From: Notamacropus eugenii
Lineage: Eukaryota > Chordata > Mammalia > Diprotodontia > Macropodidae
Reading direction: 5' to 3'
Assembly: GCF_028372415.1 (NCBI RefSeq)
Contig: NC_092875.1
Coordinates: 407,603,239-407,667,238, forward strand
Length of the DNA: 64,000 bases
The notes beneath the pieces are model-generated. The model was not told the origin of the DNA and did not search any database. It worked only from the letters and a program-made list of their open reading frames with translations. This document shows, in pieces, positions 1 through 10,848 of this stretch (positions are counted from its first letter, which is position 1; every line of letters starts with the position of its first letter). A program made the translations under genes and the position numbers.

Positions 1-1350
1 GCTGGGTATGATATTTTCTGCTGCAAACCCAGTTCTTTTACTCTTCAATATAGAGTGCTCCAAGACCTTTGGTCTTTTAGTGTTGCTGCTGCTAGGTCTT
101 GTGTGATTCTAATTGTGGTGCTGTCATATTTGAATTTTTTTTCTTGTTGCTCATAATATTTTGTCTTTGAGCTGGGGGGTTTTGGAATTTAGTTATAATA
201 TTCCTGTAGCTTTTCCTTGTAGGATTTCTTTTAGGTGGTGAAGGGTGGATTTATTTTCTATTTCTACTTTCTCCTCTTGTTCTAATGCTTCAGGACAATT
301 TTATTTAATTATTTCTTGTGTTATTTTATTGATTCTTTTTTTTGATTATAGCTTTCAGGTAGTCTGATTGTTCTTATGTTTTCTCTTTTCAACCTCTTTT
401 TCAGATCACTTGCTTTTCTTATAAAGTGTTTCACATACTCTTCTTTATATTTTGTTTGATTATTTCTTGGTCTCTTATAACTTTGCTGGCTTCCCTTTAC
501 CCAACTCTAATTTTCAAGGAGTTGGTTTTTTCCTTAAGATCCCAGATCTCCTTTTTCATTTGCTTGACTTGCTTTTCACAATCTTCTTGTTTTTCTTGGA
601 TTTTTCTTATTTAAAAAAATTTTTTTCCCAATCTCTCTAATTTGATTTTCAAAGTCTTTTTTAAGTTCTTCTGTGAGTTCTTCTTGGGCAGGTAGGTAAC
701 CATCTGATGTTACTTTTTGGACTAGGAGAAGCTTCTTTGCCTCAAGATCCTCCTCTCACACTAACGTTCTCTAGTTGGATTCTTTCTCCTTTGCCTGCTC
801 ATTTTTAAAAAAAAATTTATGGCAGCTTATTATTGTAATCACCTCTAGTCCTGCAGTATGAGGGATAGTGCCTCTGGCTCCAGATCCTCCTTCACTTCTC
901 CCCTCTGGCCTGGAACTGAAACCAAGAATTCTGCCCTCCTGTATGTGCCCCCAGCCACTGGCATCCCTGCCCTACTGCTTCTGCACTCACTGATGTGTGC
1001 TGGTTCTTTCTTGCCCAGAGCCATATCTCAGCAGCACAGCTGGGCCTGGCATCCCTTAATCAATAGAGGTTTCTTTAATTTTCCTCTTAATTTTCTCTCT
1101 CCCCCCCCCTCCCCCTGCCAAGATGCCTAACTCCCCACACTGTCTGAGAGGTGGAAATTCCTGTGGCTGGGGCTGAGGCTGCCTCCCAAACCAGCTAGCC
1201 ACAGGACTTGCTGCTTGGAACTAGCCTGGAGGTGTTTACTTTTCACAGGTTCCAAACTTTAGTCCTGGGACTTTTCTTTGGATCTTCTTTAGTTGTCCCC
1301 GGAGGACCACTGTTCTGCCCCAACTCTTTTTATTTTTACCATTCTATGTT
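1..1350 (-). repeat. antisense relic of an L1/HAL1-type LINE: ORF1 region and probable 5' UTR
   Basis: The reverse complement of about 1-430 reads like the C-terminal domain of L1 ORF1p. The stretch at 60-130 gives NTIRITQDLAA, also found in the intact ORF1 at 6144-7064. Positions 430-830 match the coiled-coil coding part and 830-1350 may be the 5' UTR. It is old and full of lesions, and its 3' side leaves the window. Confidence 0.7.
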
Positions 1351-1449
1351 CACCCTGAGGTATCTATTCACACATATGTGTGTGTGTGTATGTGTGTATA
1401 TCACACTCAGGTCCTCCTGACTTCAGGGCTGGTCATACCACCTAGCTAC

Positions 1450-2445
1450 CCCTCCACTTATTTATTTCTTACCAATGATTTGGATAGAAGCATAAGTGGC
1501 ATGCTTATCAAAACTGCAGATGCCATAAAGCTGAAAGGGGCAGCTAGCACATTGGGTTCCAAGTAGAACTTGGAGGGAGATGAGGGCTGGAGGGAAGGAG
1601 TGAGAGATCAGGCATATACATAGTGGCTACTACATGTCAGACAGCGTGCTAAGCACTTTACAAAGATTATCTCATTTGGATTGGACCAAATAAGATGAAA
1701 TTTCATAGGGATATATGTGAAGTCTTAAACTTGAGTTTAAAAAACCAACTTTGCAAGTATATACAGGATTAGGGAGCGAGCAGTTTGTCTAACAAAAAGA
1801 TCTGAGGTGTTATGAGTTTTATAGTGTGTAAGGGAGCTATAAAAACTAATGTGCTCTTGGGCTACATGGAGAGAGGAAATAGGGTTTGAAGAGATAGTTC
1901 CCATTTATGGATAAGAAAATTGTGCCCTTCTCTTATCAGACCTCATTTGGAATATTGTGTTCAGTTCTGGGCACCATGGTTTTAGAAAGATATTGGGAGA
2001 GTGTCCAAAAGAGTACAGCCATGATGGTAAAGGGTTTTAAATCCTTGACATATCAGAGTCAAGGGAAGGAACCAGGCATATTTAGCCTGGAGAAAAGAAG
2101 ATTCAGGGAGAGACAGGATAGTAGTCTTCAGGAATTTAAATGACTATCTTATGGAAAAAATTCCACTGGATTATGTTTGTCTCTAGAAGGCAGAACCAAG
2201 AACAATGGGTGGAAATTCCAGAGGTAAATGGAAGCTGGATGTTAGGAAGAGCTTGCTGACAATTAGAGGTAACAAATGGCTACCCTGAAAAGCTCTGGGT
2301 TCTCTCTTTGGAAGTCTTTAAGTAGAAGGTAGGTGACCATTTGTTGGATATGTTGTTTGTAGTGAGGATTTCTTTTGTGTATCACTTCGACTAGATGGCT
2401 GCTGAAGTCCCTTCCAGTTCTCAAATGTGATTCTGTGGTTCTATC
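1450..2445 (+). repeat. CR1/L3 LINE 3' portion
   Basis: At 1465-1555 the translation keeps a reverse-transcriptase-like LIKTADAIKL, matching the LIKFADDTKL pattern of CR1/L3. At 1930-2150 it keeps the FGILCSVLGT and FSLEKRR landmarks near the CR1 C-terminus. It ends at 2415-2445 in the CR1-type tail (CCCTTCCAGTTCTC..GATTCTGTGGTTCT). A MIR scrap lies at 1612-1682. Old and interrupted. Confidence 0.75.
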
Positions 2446-2474
2446 AACATATTTGCTGTTTATTCTTCAAGTGT

Positions 2475-2705
2475 CATTTGTAGCGTTTGTCCTTCGTTGC
2501 TGAAGAAGACCATGCCATCAGAGAAGTGATGATATGACTTGCACTTGACTTTGTTTTGAGTGAGGGAGGGCTGTGCAAGGTCACCAGCCTCACTTGTCTT
2601 CCAGAAACATCTGAATTCAGTGACCTGATATTCCTCAGGATGACTGGAGGTGGCCCAGGATGCCCTGGGAGACCTTGGCTTCTTTAGGCCAAGGTCTATG
2701 CAGAT
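2475..2705 (-). repeat. marsupial SINE family B, body and 3' part
   Basis: Contains the module 'gttgctgaagaagaccatgc...gtgagggagggctgtgcaaggtcacc', which recurs at 9985, 24970, 59640 and elsewhere. Orientation is set by the full-length copy at 59640-59955. The tRNA-like head is missing here. Confidence 0.7.
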
Positions 2706-3067
2706 ACTCACTAGACAAGATTAAGGGAATATATGTATGTCTAAGTCTAGGATACATATGATTGGTCAGTGAGTAGTAAATGCCATTATGACTCAGTACA
2801 CAGTCCGTTAAGCCAGTACACAGCTGGTTCAAACTAATGAGTTCTATAGGTGCATTTGGCTACTACAGCAGGAAGGGAGATAACGGTTGTTGCTTGGGCA
2901 TGTTGTGTCCTTGGGCTGGGGAGAAACTGCCTGGGATAGTATTTTGAGGTTAGGAAGAAATGTGATTTTTAAAGAGAAATGTGATTTTAAAATTGGGGCC
3001 CAAGCACATGCAACCAAGCACCCCATCAATGATCATTTTTGTATTTATTTTCTTTATGTTTATTTTG

Positions 3068-3093
3068 CACACACACACACACACACACACGCA
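3068..3093. repeat. (CA)n microsatellite
   Basis: About 12 perfect CA units plus a GCACA end. Confidence 0.9.
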
Positions 3094-4029
3094 CAGAGTA
3101 TAATACAGTCTTGATAAGAGGAATGATGTATCCTGCTGTTTGCCAAATAAATTGTTATCCTATGAAAAAAGCAAACTAGCCATACAAACTAGGCTAGCAT
3201 ACTACAAATGCAGAAAGCAAATTTAAGAGATTAAAGAGATGAAGGGAGAAAAAACATCAGAAGTTGAGTGATTGACTGGGTATTGAAAATGAAAGTCAAA
3301 CAGGCCTTCCAAAGTTTAAATTCTGGGTGACTGGGATAATTGTGATAACCCTGATATAGATAGGTAAATTCAGAGGGATTAAGTTGGGGAGAATATTGGG
3401 AATGATGTTCTGGGGGGGCTTGAGGGGAAGAAGGGGGTTGTACTTGTGAGACTAATGGTAAAAATTTTCAAATAAACCTAGAAGTGATAGCTCTGGGAGA
3501 AGGAGCTTGTGTAGTAGAAGGAGGACAAATTTTTAAGTTGAAGACTCTTTGAGTTTGAAAGCCACTTACTCCTTGTATGTCCTTGGGCAAGTGAAATGAC
3601 TCTGAGTTATAGTATCTGAACTCTAAAATGAGCAGCCTAGGTCATCATCACGTAGCTTATTTCATAGGGATGATTTCACTAAGCCCTTTGACCCTTTAGC
3701 TTCTCGATTTATTCATCCTTTACTCTGCACTTACTCCTATGAGGCACCTTCCTCTTTATTCTTTCCTCTTCCTAAGGGGTTCTCTCATTTTTTCTGTTAA
3801 AATGTTCTGTTTATTTACTATGCTTCCTTTAAAAGGTTCTCCCACTCTGGGATTCCTGGGTGAACATATTCCCCTCCTGCTTTGAAATGTAGTGGCCCAT
3901 TAGACCTTAAAGATTTCATGCCTGTATTATAATAATAGCAGCTTCAACCTCCTCCATTCCTTTATCCTAGACTTGATCCTTTTCTTTTGAATTTATATTG
4001 CCTACCACTTAAATACTACTTACATTATT
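3094..4029. other. mostly unassigned intergenic sequence
   Basis: No gene seen. A faint MIR trace lies at about 3540-3660 ('cttgggcaagtgaaatgac'), followed by L2-like pyrimidine-rich sequence from about 3780. Confidence 0.4.
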
Positions 4030-4165
4030 TCACATTTCACTAGCTGTAATTAGCTACTTTTACATTAAGTCTGAATTCCGACCCTAGATATCAAGGTCCT
4101 CTGTAATCTGGCCCCAGTTGCTTGTTTAGCCAAATTTCCTTGTCCTCCCCAATGTAAAGCTGTCT
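4030..4165 (+). repeat. L2 LINE 3'-end fragment
   Basis: 'tcaaggtcctctgtaatctggccccag' type wording is characteristic of the L2 3' end and is also seen in better copies at 37430 and 61440. Confidence 0.6.
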
Positions 4166-4261
4166 CTAGTTTAAATCATTCTCTCCTAAATGAGCCAAAA
4201 TTACTTCATGAAGAAGACAGTATTCTATTCTAATAGAATTTCCTTTTTGGGGGGGAGGGGC

Positions 4262-4405
4262 AGACAAAGTTTCTAGACTCTTCTAGGAGAAGTGAGGCTG
4301 GTGACCTGCACAGCCCTCCCTCCCTCAAAACAAAGTCAAGTGCAAGTCATGTCATCATTTCTCTGATGGCATGGTCTTCTTTGGCAACGAAAGATGAACA
4401 CAACC
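4262..4405 (+). repeat. marsupial SINE family B, 3' part
   Basis: Plus-strand version of the module at 2475: 'gtgaggctggtgacctgcac', then 'caagtgcaagtcatgtcatc', then 'ggcatggtcttctttggcaa'. It ends in the family tail (aacgaaagatgaacacaac). Confidence 0.7.
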
Positions 4406-4504
4406 TTGTGAGTAGACTCCTGTCTGTCTACCCCTCCCCTTCCTTCTCCCCTCCAAAGGAAGGTAAATTTGGATGGCCAAAAGATGCCCAGTTGACTTGG
4501 GTTT

Positions 4505-4575
4505 TACTGGTTAGTCTCCCTTCCCTTTCCTTCCCCTCCCTTCTCCTCCCCTCCCCTCCCCTTCCCTTCCCTTCA
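4505..4575. repeat. CCCTT-rich low-complexity tract
   Basis: Almost pure pyrimidine on the plus strand with irregular CCCTT and TCCCC units. Confidence 0.8.
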
Positions 4576-5001
4576 CCTTAAACCTACTGCACTGTGAAGC
4601 TCAGATGCCTTGGTGCCCCTGCCCCCTGCTTAAAGGATCCTCCTGGCTTCAGAGTGATTTTCAATAATAACTGTTGCTGTTTCCCTCCCAGTCTGAGATC
4701 TTTCTTTTTCTTGCCTCATTAAAGGGGCCCTGCCCTGGCAACTTCTTAAACGGGCCTATTCAAGTCTCATTAATGTTGCATTAAACCTGAAAGTTGACAC
4801 CAGCCATGTTCTTACTTATACCTCCTTATACAGGTTTCTGACTGGTGGTCTTCCAGGGGTTAAGACTCTGGACACATTCTTGTGCAATAACATACTTAAT
4901 GGAAGAAGAGATTTACTGTTAACATTCCTCTAATGTGGTTATCTTATGAGAATCATTGTAGAAAATGCTTTTGTGAGGCCTGAGTAGTGAATTCCTCTGG
5001 A

Positions 5002-5340
5002 GCAGGGGTTCCCAACTGGGCATTCTTTTCAGGTATGAGAAGCTTCTTAAGGAAATATGAAGAATATTTAGTAAATGACTATATTATATTGAATATTCTA
5101 AACATTGTAGTATTAGTAGAAAAAATTCACATTTGTCAACTTTGTGATGCTAGAAAATATTATTTTCTATTTATTACTTTTTTAATTTTTTTTAATGCTA
5201 TTATTTTAAGCCTATTATTTTATTTTTTAAAAATTTTTATGTACATATGCATGACAACTCTAGAATTCACTTCCTTTCACATTTCACATTCAATAGCAGT
5301 CATAAAACAAGAAATTATGAGGTTCTTGATATAGAAAAAA
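5002..5340. repeat. possible hAT-type DNA transposon remnant
   Basis: Begins with CAGGGGTTCCCAACTGGGC, which resembles a hAT/MER5-like terminal inverted repeat, then runs into AT-rich sequence. I find no matching right-hand terminus, so this is tentative. Confidence 0.25.
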
Positions 5341-5341
5341 A

Positions 5342-5454
5342 TCAATATTGTGTACTGGCCCTGTTCATGGCCCTTGTTCTTCTGATCTGGGTGAGATAGG
5401 GAATCTCAGTTTAAAACACACATATACACATAAATACAAATAAAAAGGAAAATC
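5342..5454 (+). repeat. 7SL RNA-derived 3' fragment with shared A/CA-rich tail
   Basis: Positions 5355-5412 align with the last 60 or so bases of 7SL RNA (GCCTGT..AT.GCC......CT.ATCTGGG..A.ATAG.GA..CTC). They match the copy at 10776-10848 even better, sharing TTCATGGC and TTCTGATCTGGGTGAGAT. The 42 bp tail after the 7SL end (ACACATA..AAATACAAATAA.AAGGAAAATCT) is also shared. The 5' part of 7SL is not recognisable upstream. Confidence 0.65.
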
Positions 5455-5467
5455 TTTGTCTTTCCTT

Positions 5468-5483
5468 AAGAATGTCAGAGGGA
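5468..5483 (+). repeat. left target-site duplication of the HAL1-like element
   Basis: AAGAATGTCAGAGGGA, perfectly repeated at 8334-8349. It defines the empty site, which lies just downstream of the 7SL fragment. Confidence 0.95.
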
Positions 5484-6143
5484 GGGGGAGGAGCCAAGAT
5501 GGTGGAGTAGAAAGATACACATAGGCTAGCTCCAAACCCACAGCCCATAAATTACCTGTAAAGAAGAACTCCCAACAAATTCTGGAGCAGCAGAAGCCAC
5601 AGAACAACAGAGCAGATGAGATTTCTGTTCCAGAGAGCCCTGAAAACCTGACTCAAAAGGTTTGTCGTGCCCTGGACCCAGAGCAGAGCCCAGCCCTGCC
5701 TTGGCCACGTAGCACTGAGAGAAGCAGATCCCAGCAGGCTTCAGGGACAGAATCTCCAGTGCCTGCGCAGGTCCCTCCACCCACAGGCGCCAGGGGTGAG
5801 TGAGAGAGTCTTTTTGGCTTGCTGGGAGGGGAGTGGGGTGTCTCCATGGCTCAGGCCCCCTGGAGGCAGCAGCAGACCAGGGCTCCCAAAGCAGGCAGGA
5901 GCTTGGATCCATTGTTGAAGGTCTCCATATAAACCCCCTGAGGGAACTGAGCCCCCAGTGGCGGCCCTGACCCCACTCGAGCTGTTGAACTTAATCTCAC
6001 ACTGAATAGCACCCCTGTCCTGCTGAAAGCCCTGAGGCTGGGAAACAGCATTTGAATCTCAGACCCCAAGCACTGGCTGGGCGGATCTGGAGGCGAGGTG
6101 GGTGTGGAGAGAAAACTCAGAAGTCAAGTCACTGGCTGGGAAA

Positions 6144-7064
6144 ATGCCCAGAAAAGGGAAAAAAAATAAGACCAGAGAAGTTTGCTTTCTTGGTGAACAG
6201 ATATCTCCTCCCATCCTTTCAGATGAGGAAGAACAAGGCTTACCATCATGGAAAGACAGAGAAATCAAGGCTTCTGTATCCCACACATCCAAAATAAATA
6301 TACCATGGGCTCAGGCCATGGAAGAGCTCAAAAAGGATTTTGAAAATCAAGTAAGAGAGGTGGAGGAAAAACTGGGAAGAGAAATGAGAGAGATGAAAGA
6401 AAAGCATGAAAAGCAGGTCAACACCTTGCTAAAGGAGACCCAAAAAAATGCTGAAGAAAATAACATCTTGAAAAATAGGCTAACTCAATTGGCAAAAGAG
6501 GGTCAAAAAGCCAATAAGGAGAAGAATGCTTTAAAAAGCAGAATTAATCAAATGGAAAAGGAGGTTCAAAAGCTCACTGAAGAAAATAGTTCTTTCAAAA
6601 TTAGAATGGAACAGATGGAAGCCAATGACTTTATGAGAAACCAAGAAATCACCAAACAAAACCAAAAGAATGAAAAAATGGAAGATAATGTGAAATATCT
6701 CACTGGAAAAACAGCTGACCTGGAAAATAGATCCAGGAGAGACAATTTAAAAATTATGGGACTACCTGAAAGCCAGGATCAAAAAAAGAGCCTAGACATC
6801 ATCTTTCATGAAATTATCAAGGAAAACTGCCCTGACATTCTAGAACCAGAGGGCAAAATAAGTATTCAAGGAATCCACAGATCACCACCTGAAAGAGATC
6901 CAAAAAGAGAAATTCCTAGGAACATTGTGGCCAAATTCCAGAGTTCCCAGGTCAAGGAGAAAATATTGCAAGCAGCTAGAAAGAAACAATTCAAGTATTG
7001 TGGAAATACAATCAGGATAACACAAGATCTAGCAGCCTCTACGTTAAGGGATCGAAGGGCATAG
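6144..7064 (+). pseudogene. L1/HAL1 ORF1p-like RNA-binding protein, truncated by one stop codon
   Basis: Starts MPRKGKKNK and runs 306 codons to a TAG at 7062-7064. L1 ORF1p is a trimeric nucleic-acid chaperone that coats element RNA. Seen: a basic/acidic N-terminal region (1-55), a long heptad-type coiled coil (about 55-195, KNRLTQL, NQMEKEVQKL), an RRM-like region opening with NRSRRDNLKIMGLPE (about 195-290), and the start of the C-terminal domain (NTIRITQDLAAST, about 288-300). The frame stays open and ORF1-like after the TAG as far as TGA at 7242-7244, so the family ORF is about 366 codons and this copy lost the last 60. TAG replaces what is probably a Trp codon (TGG to TAG). It is not a host gene. 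Confidence 0.88.
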
Positions 7065-8237
7065 AATAGGATATTCCAGAAGTCAAAGGAACTAGAACTA
7101 AAACCAAGAATCACCTACCCAGCAAAACTGAGTATAATACTTCAGGGGAAAAAATGGTCTTTCAATGAAATTGGGGACTTTCAAACATTCTTGATGAAAA
7201 GACCAGAGCTGAAAAGAAAATTTGACTTTCAAACACAAAAATGAAGAGAAGCATGAAAAGGTAAACAGCAAAGAGAAGCCATAAGGGACTTACTAAAGTT
7301 GAACTGTTTACATTCCTACATGGAAAGACAATATTTGTAACTCTTGAAACTTTTCAGTATCTGGGTACTGGGTGGGATTACACACATGCACGCATGCACA
7401 CAGAGACAGAGAGCACACAGTGAATTGAATAGAATGGGATCATATCTTAAAAAAATGAAATTAAGCAGTGAGAGAGAAATATATTGGGAGGAGAAAGGGA
7501 GAAATGGAATGGGGCAAATTATCTCTCATAAAAGAGGCAAGCAAAAGACTTTTTAGTGGAGGGAAAAAGAGGGGAGGTGAGGGAAAAACATGAAGTTTAC
7601 TCTCATCACATTCCACTAAAGTAAGGAATTAAATGCACACTCATTTTGGTATGAAAACCTATCTTACAATACAAGAAAGTGGGGGAGAAGGGGATAAGCA
7701 GGGTGGGGGGGATGAGGGAAGGGAGGGCAATGAGAGGAGGGAGCAATTTGAAGTCAACACTCTTGGGGAGGGACAGGATCAAAAGAGAGAATAGAAGCAA
7801 TGGGGGACAGGATAGGATGGAGGGAAATACAGTTAGTGTTATACAACACGACTATTATGGAAGTTATTTGCAAAACTACACAGATATGGCCTATATTGAA
7901 TTGCTTGCCTTCTAAAGGGAAGAGGTGGGAAGGGAGGGATGAAGAGAAGTTGGAACTCAAAGTTTTAGGAACAACTGTCAAGTACTGTTCTTGCTACTAG
8001 GAAATAAGAAATACAGGTAAAGGGGTATAGAAAGTTATTTGGCCCTACAGGACAAAAGAGAAGATGGGGACAAGGGAAGGGAGGGATGATAGAAGAGAGG
8101 GCAGATTGGTGATAGGGGCAATTAGAATGCTCGGTGTTTAGGGGTGGGGAGAAGGGAGAAATGGGGATAAAATTTGGAACCCAAAAATTTGTGAAAATGA
8201 ATGTTAAAAGTTAAATAAATAAATTTAAAAAAAAAAA

Positions 8238-8323
8238 GAGATGAAACAGTTACATTCTAATGGGGGAGATGGTAAAAATGTTCCCTTGGGGATCATTGAA
8301 TGAATTAAATAAGACAGAGGCCT
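8238..8323 (+). mobile_element. candidate 3'-transduced sequence of the HAL1-like element
   Basis: Lies between the element's own A11 tract (8227-8237) and a second A-tract (8324-8335), inside the target-site duplications. It contains ATTAAA at 8304-8309, 14 bp before the second A-tract. This is the layout expected when transcription of a source element reads through into flanking DNA. Confidence 0.75.
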
Positions 8324-8333
8324 AAAAAAAAAA

Positions 8334-8349
8334 AAGAATGTCAGAGGGA
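8334..8349 (+). repeat. right target-site duplication of the HAL1-like element
   Basis: AAGAATGTCAGAGGGA, identical to 5468-5483 (its first two bases overlap the A-tail). Confidence 0.95.
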
Positions 8350-9370
8350 CTGTTGCTTTAATAGAGAAGCCAATTGATGAGCTAACTATTCTTTCTCTCT
8401 AACATGAGGAAAAAGCATGTACATATGTGTTCAGTAAAAGGATATGGTAACTTGGGCTTCTGAGTCTGTAATGTTTTGCAGGCCTCTGAGTATGCAGGTG
8501 ACTCCTAACTGGTGGAAAGAATGTTGATGTGACGCTGTGTGCCTATGTGAGGGGCAGAGTTGATAGGAGAACTTTTGGGGAGGAGACACATTCTTTGAGA
8601 GGGACATTAGTTGTTCCAGACAGTCTTTAGAGTAGATTCCAGTGGGCAGGAAAAAAATTTTGGAAGCTAAAAACATGTAGGGGAAGCCATCTCCTTGATG
8701 TGTCCGATTTCTAGCTTGCCTCTTTAAAGATTTCAGAGAGAGAATTTCCCATTGGATGAGATCAGTCTCTCTTTCTTGGTTTGTGCTGAGATCTTATCTG
8801 ACTTCTTTCAGAAGAATTCATTCACTTATACATTTTTCTGATATATTCTAATCTGTTTAATTCTTCTAATTTCTCTTTGTTATTTTGCTTGGACAAGTGG
8901 GTTTACTTCTTATTCTCTTTGTGATATCTTTTGTGTAATCAGAATTTGGTTGAAAGAAGCCAAGTTGGTAGTTGTAAGTTTGGGGCCATGCCTCCCACTT
9001 AAGGACTAATGACCTTTTAGGTGACTTTTCAGAACTTATTGTCCGAGGCAAGTAATTTTAGTCACCATTTTCAGAGACCATGGAAAAAAGAGCTCACACT
9101 TATAGACTTGTCTTCCTCCTCTCAAAGCAAGAATTACAGTTTTCCTTGAAGCAAAATTTCCAAGATTTCTATCAGTGCTTCTTCTGAGTCATATTTAGAC
9201 AACAACCATACAGATACATATATCCTAAAATGGGCAAACCCCATCTTATTTTATATCAGGATTCCTCCACAAACATCGTTCCTATAAGACTAGAGAGAAG
9301 CCATGAATGCCTTTGAGTGGGATTTAATTTCTTTACTTCTGACCCATAGGAAAAATCACCTTTTACACAA
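8350..9370. other. unassigned intergenic sequence
   Basis: No convincing gene or repeat family recognised, and no conserved reading frame. Confidence 0.4.
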
Positions 9371-9374
9371 GAAG

Positions 9375-9530
9375 GATCACAGGATTACAGATTTAGAGCT
9401 GGTAGGATTGTGGAGGTTGTCTACTCCAAATCCCTCATTTTTTCCACAAAGGAAACTGAGGTCCAGAGATGCCAAGTGACTTGCCTAACATCCCGCAAAT
9501 AAGTAGCATGAAGAGTCTTTGCCTCTCCAA
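9375..9530 (-). repeat. MIR-type SINE
   Basis: 'ggaaactgaggtccagagatgccaagtgacttgcct' pattern (antisense of the MIR 'gtgaccttgggcaagtcac' core), preceded by 'gatttagagctgg...ggttgtct'. Confidence 0.7.
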
Positions 9531-9671
9531 CTTTTTTTTCATGGTGAAAATTCACTTTATTATTTTTCAGTTTGAGTACGTTTTTCCACGTACAAACTTG
9601 AATTTAAATACAACCAGATAAACCATTGTTTATTTCTCATATGTAGTGGAGGCAGGGAATATTTACATTCT

Positions 9672-9918
9672 AAAGGTTCCTAGGTGGCACAGTGGATAGC
9701 GCTCTTGGTTTAGAGTCAGGAAGACCTGAGTTCAGCTCCATTCTCCAACTCTTACTAGCTGTGTGATACCGGGCAAGTCATTTGACCCTGTTTGCCTCAG
9801 TTTCCTCATCTATAAAATGAACTGGAGAAGGACATGACAAACCACTGCAGTATGTTTGCCAGGAAAACCCCAATGGGGTCACAAAGTGTTGGACATAACT
9901 AGACTACTACAACAAAAA
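9672..9918 (+). repeat. marsupial SINE family A with BovB/RTE-type 3' tail
   Basis: tRNA-like head (CTAGGTGGCACAGTGGATAG...GAGTTCAGCTCC), MIR-like body (TGCCTCAGTTTCCTCATCT), then AAACCACTGCAGTATG...CAATGGGGTCACAAAGTG...GGACATAACTAGACTACTACAACAAAA. The last part matches the 3' end of the RTE LINE at 17400-19330. Confidence 0.85.
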
Positions 9919-9984
9919 TTTACCTTCTGCTCTTTTAAAATCCCAGATATGGAAAAAAAAAAAAGCTGGCACATGTGTTATTGT

Positions 9985-10240
9985 TGCTGTGTTTGTCCTT
10001 GGTTGCTGAAGAAGACCAGGCCATCAGAGAAATGATGACATGACTGGCACTTGACTGTTTTGAGTGAGGGAGGGCTGTGCAGGTCACCAGCCTCACTTCT
10101 CCTCCAGAGCCGTCTGAATCCAGTGACCAGACATTCATCAGGATGACTGGAGATGACCCAGGATGCAGTGAGAGATGTTGGCCCCTTTAGGCCAAAGTCT
10201 TTGCAGGTTCTCACATAGGGTGAGGTAACACCCATTCAGT
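9985..10240 (-). repeat. marsupial SINE family B, body and 3' part
   Basis: 'tttgtccttggttgctgaag...gaccaggccatcagagaaatg...gtcaccagcctcacttctcc...gatgactggagatgacccag'. A clean copy of the family seen at 2475 and 59640. Confidence 0.75.
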
Positions 10241-10439
10241 GAATAGGTCTGTTTAAGAAGTAGTCAGGCGATGGCCTCTTTAATGAGGCAAAGAAAAATA
10301 ACTACATCAGGCTAAGAAGGAAACAGCAACAGTGACTATTGATGATCACTCTTAAGGCAGGAAGGAGGGTCCAGAAAACAGTCCTTAAGTGGAGTTTGGG
10401 CAGGAGCCCAGTGTTGTCCAATCTATGGGCTTCAGAGTG

Positions 10440-10530
10440 CAGTGAGGTTTAAGGTTTTAAGACAGGACAGGACAGGAAAGGGGAAAGGGGGAAAGAAAGG
10501 AAAGGAGGGGAGGGAGATACAGACAGGAGA
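10440..10530. repeat. purine-rich low-complexity tract
   Basis: AGGACAGGACAGG followed by GGGAAAGG and GAAAGGAAAGG units, immediately upstream of the 7SL-derived copy. Confidence 0.7.
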
Positions 10531-10553
10531 GGTGGAGTTGAGTTACCCAGCTA

Positions 10554-10848
10554 GCTGGGACCGCATTTAGGCAGCTGCATCTGTCATCCTGCTGCTGGGG
10601 AGGCTGAGGCTGGGGGATAGTTCAGAACAGCAACAATGCTGGTGTCTTTCCAAGCCTGGCATCAATAGGATAATCCCCTGGGAATGGAGGGCCACCAGGC
10701 TTCCTAAAAAGGAATGAAATGATACAGGTCAAAAGCATAACAAAATAAAATAGAGCAAGTGAATTCTCCTGTGCTGAGCAATATTGAGGACGGGGCCTGT
10801 TCATGGCTTCTGTACTTCTGATCTGGGTGAGATAGGGAGTCTCAATTA
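10554..10848 (+). pseudogene. full-length 7SL (SRP) RNA-derived copy
   Basis: 7SL is the RNA scaffold of the signal recognition particle. About 295 bp align end to end with it (human 299 nt). Landmarks in order: GCTGGGA 5' end; GGGGAGGCTGAGGCTGG at 10597-10613; TGGCATCAATA at 10657-10667; CCACCAGGC.TCCTAA at 10692-10706; CAGGTC; AGAGCA.GT.AA..CTCC.GTGCTGA at 10752-10777; TCTGGGTGAGATAGGGAGTCTC at the 3' end. The S domain is present, which rules out an Alu- or B1-like SINE. An insertion of about 17 bp lies near 10736. Many substitutions make a functional SRP RNA unlikely. A CA/A-rich tail (10848-10891) follows, shared with the fragment at 5413-5454. Confidence 0.85.

Larger units (their letters stand above)
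5484..8333 (+). mobile_element. full-length ORF1-only (HAL1-like) non-LTR retrotransposon
   Basis: 2.85 kb between perfect 16 bp duplications. It starts with GGGGGAGGAGCCAAGATGG, the classic mammalian L1 5' end, and has a 660 bp 5' UTR (5484-6143) and an ORF1 of the L1 type. From 7245 a purine-rich 1 kb 3' region follows with no trace of endonuclease or reverse transcriptase. An A11 tract lies at 8227-8237, then 86 bp of extra sequence and a second A-tract. Carrying ORF1 but no ORF2 is the defining feature of HAL1 (half-L1) elements, which rely on L1 enzymes. The long perfect duplication and single visible ORF1 lesion show it is young. Confidence 0.9.

Noticed and set aside
5526-5918. Overlapping open frames of 80-128 codons on both strands
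   Set aside because: They lie in the GC-rich 5' UTR of the HAL1-like element. L1-type 5' UTRs are non-coding and no family resemblance is seen.
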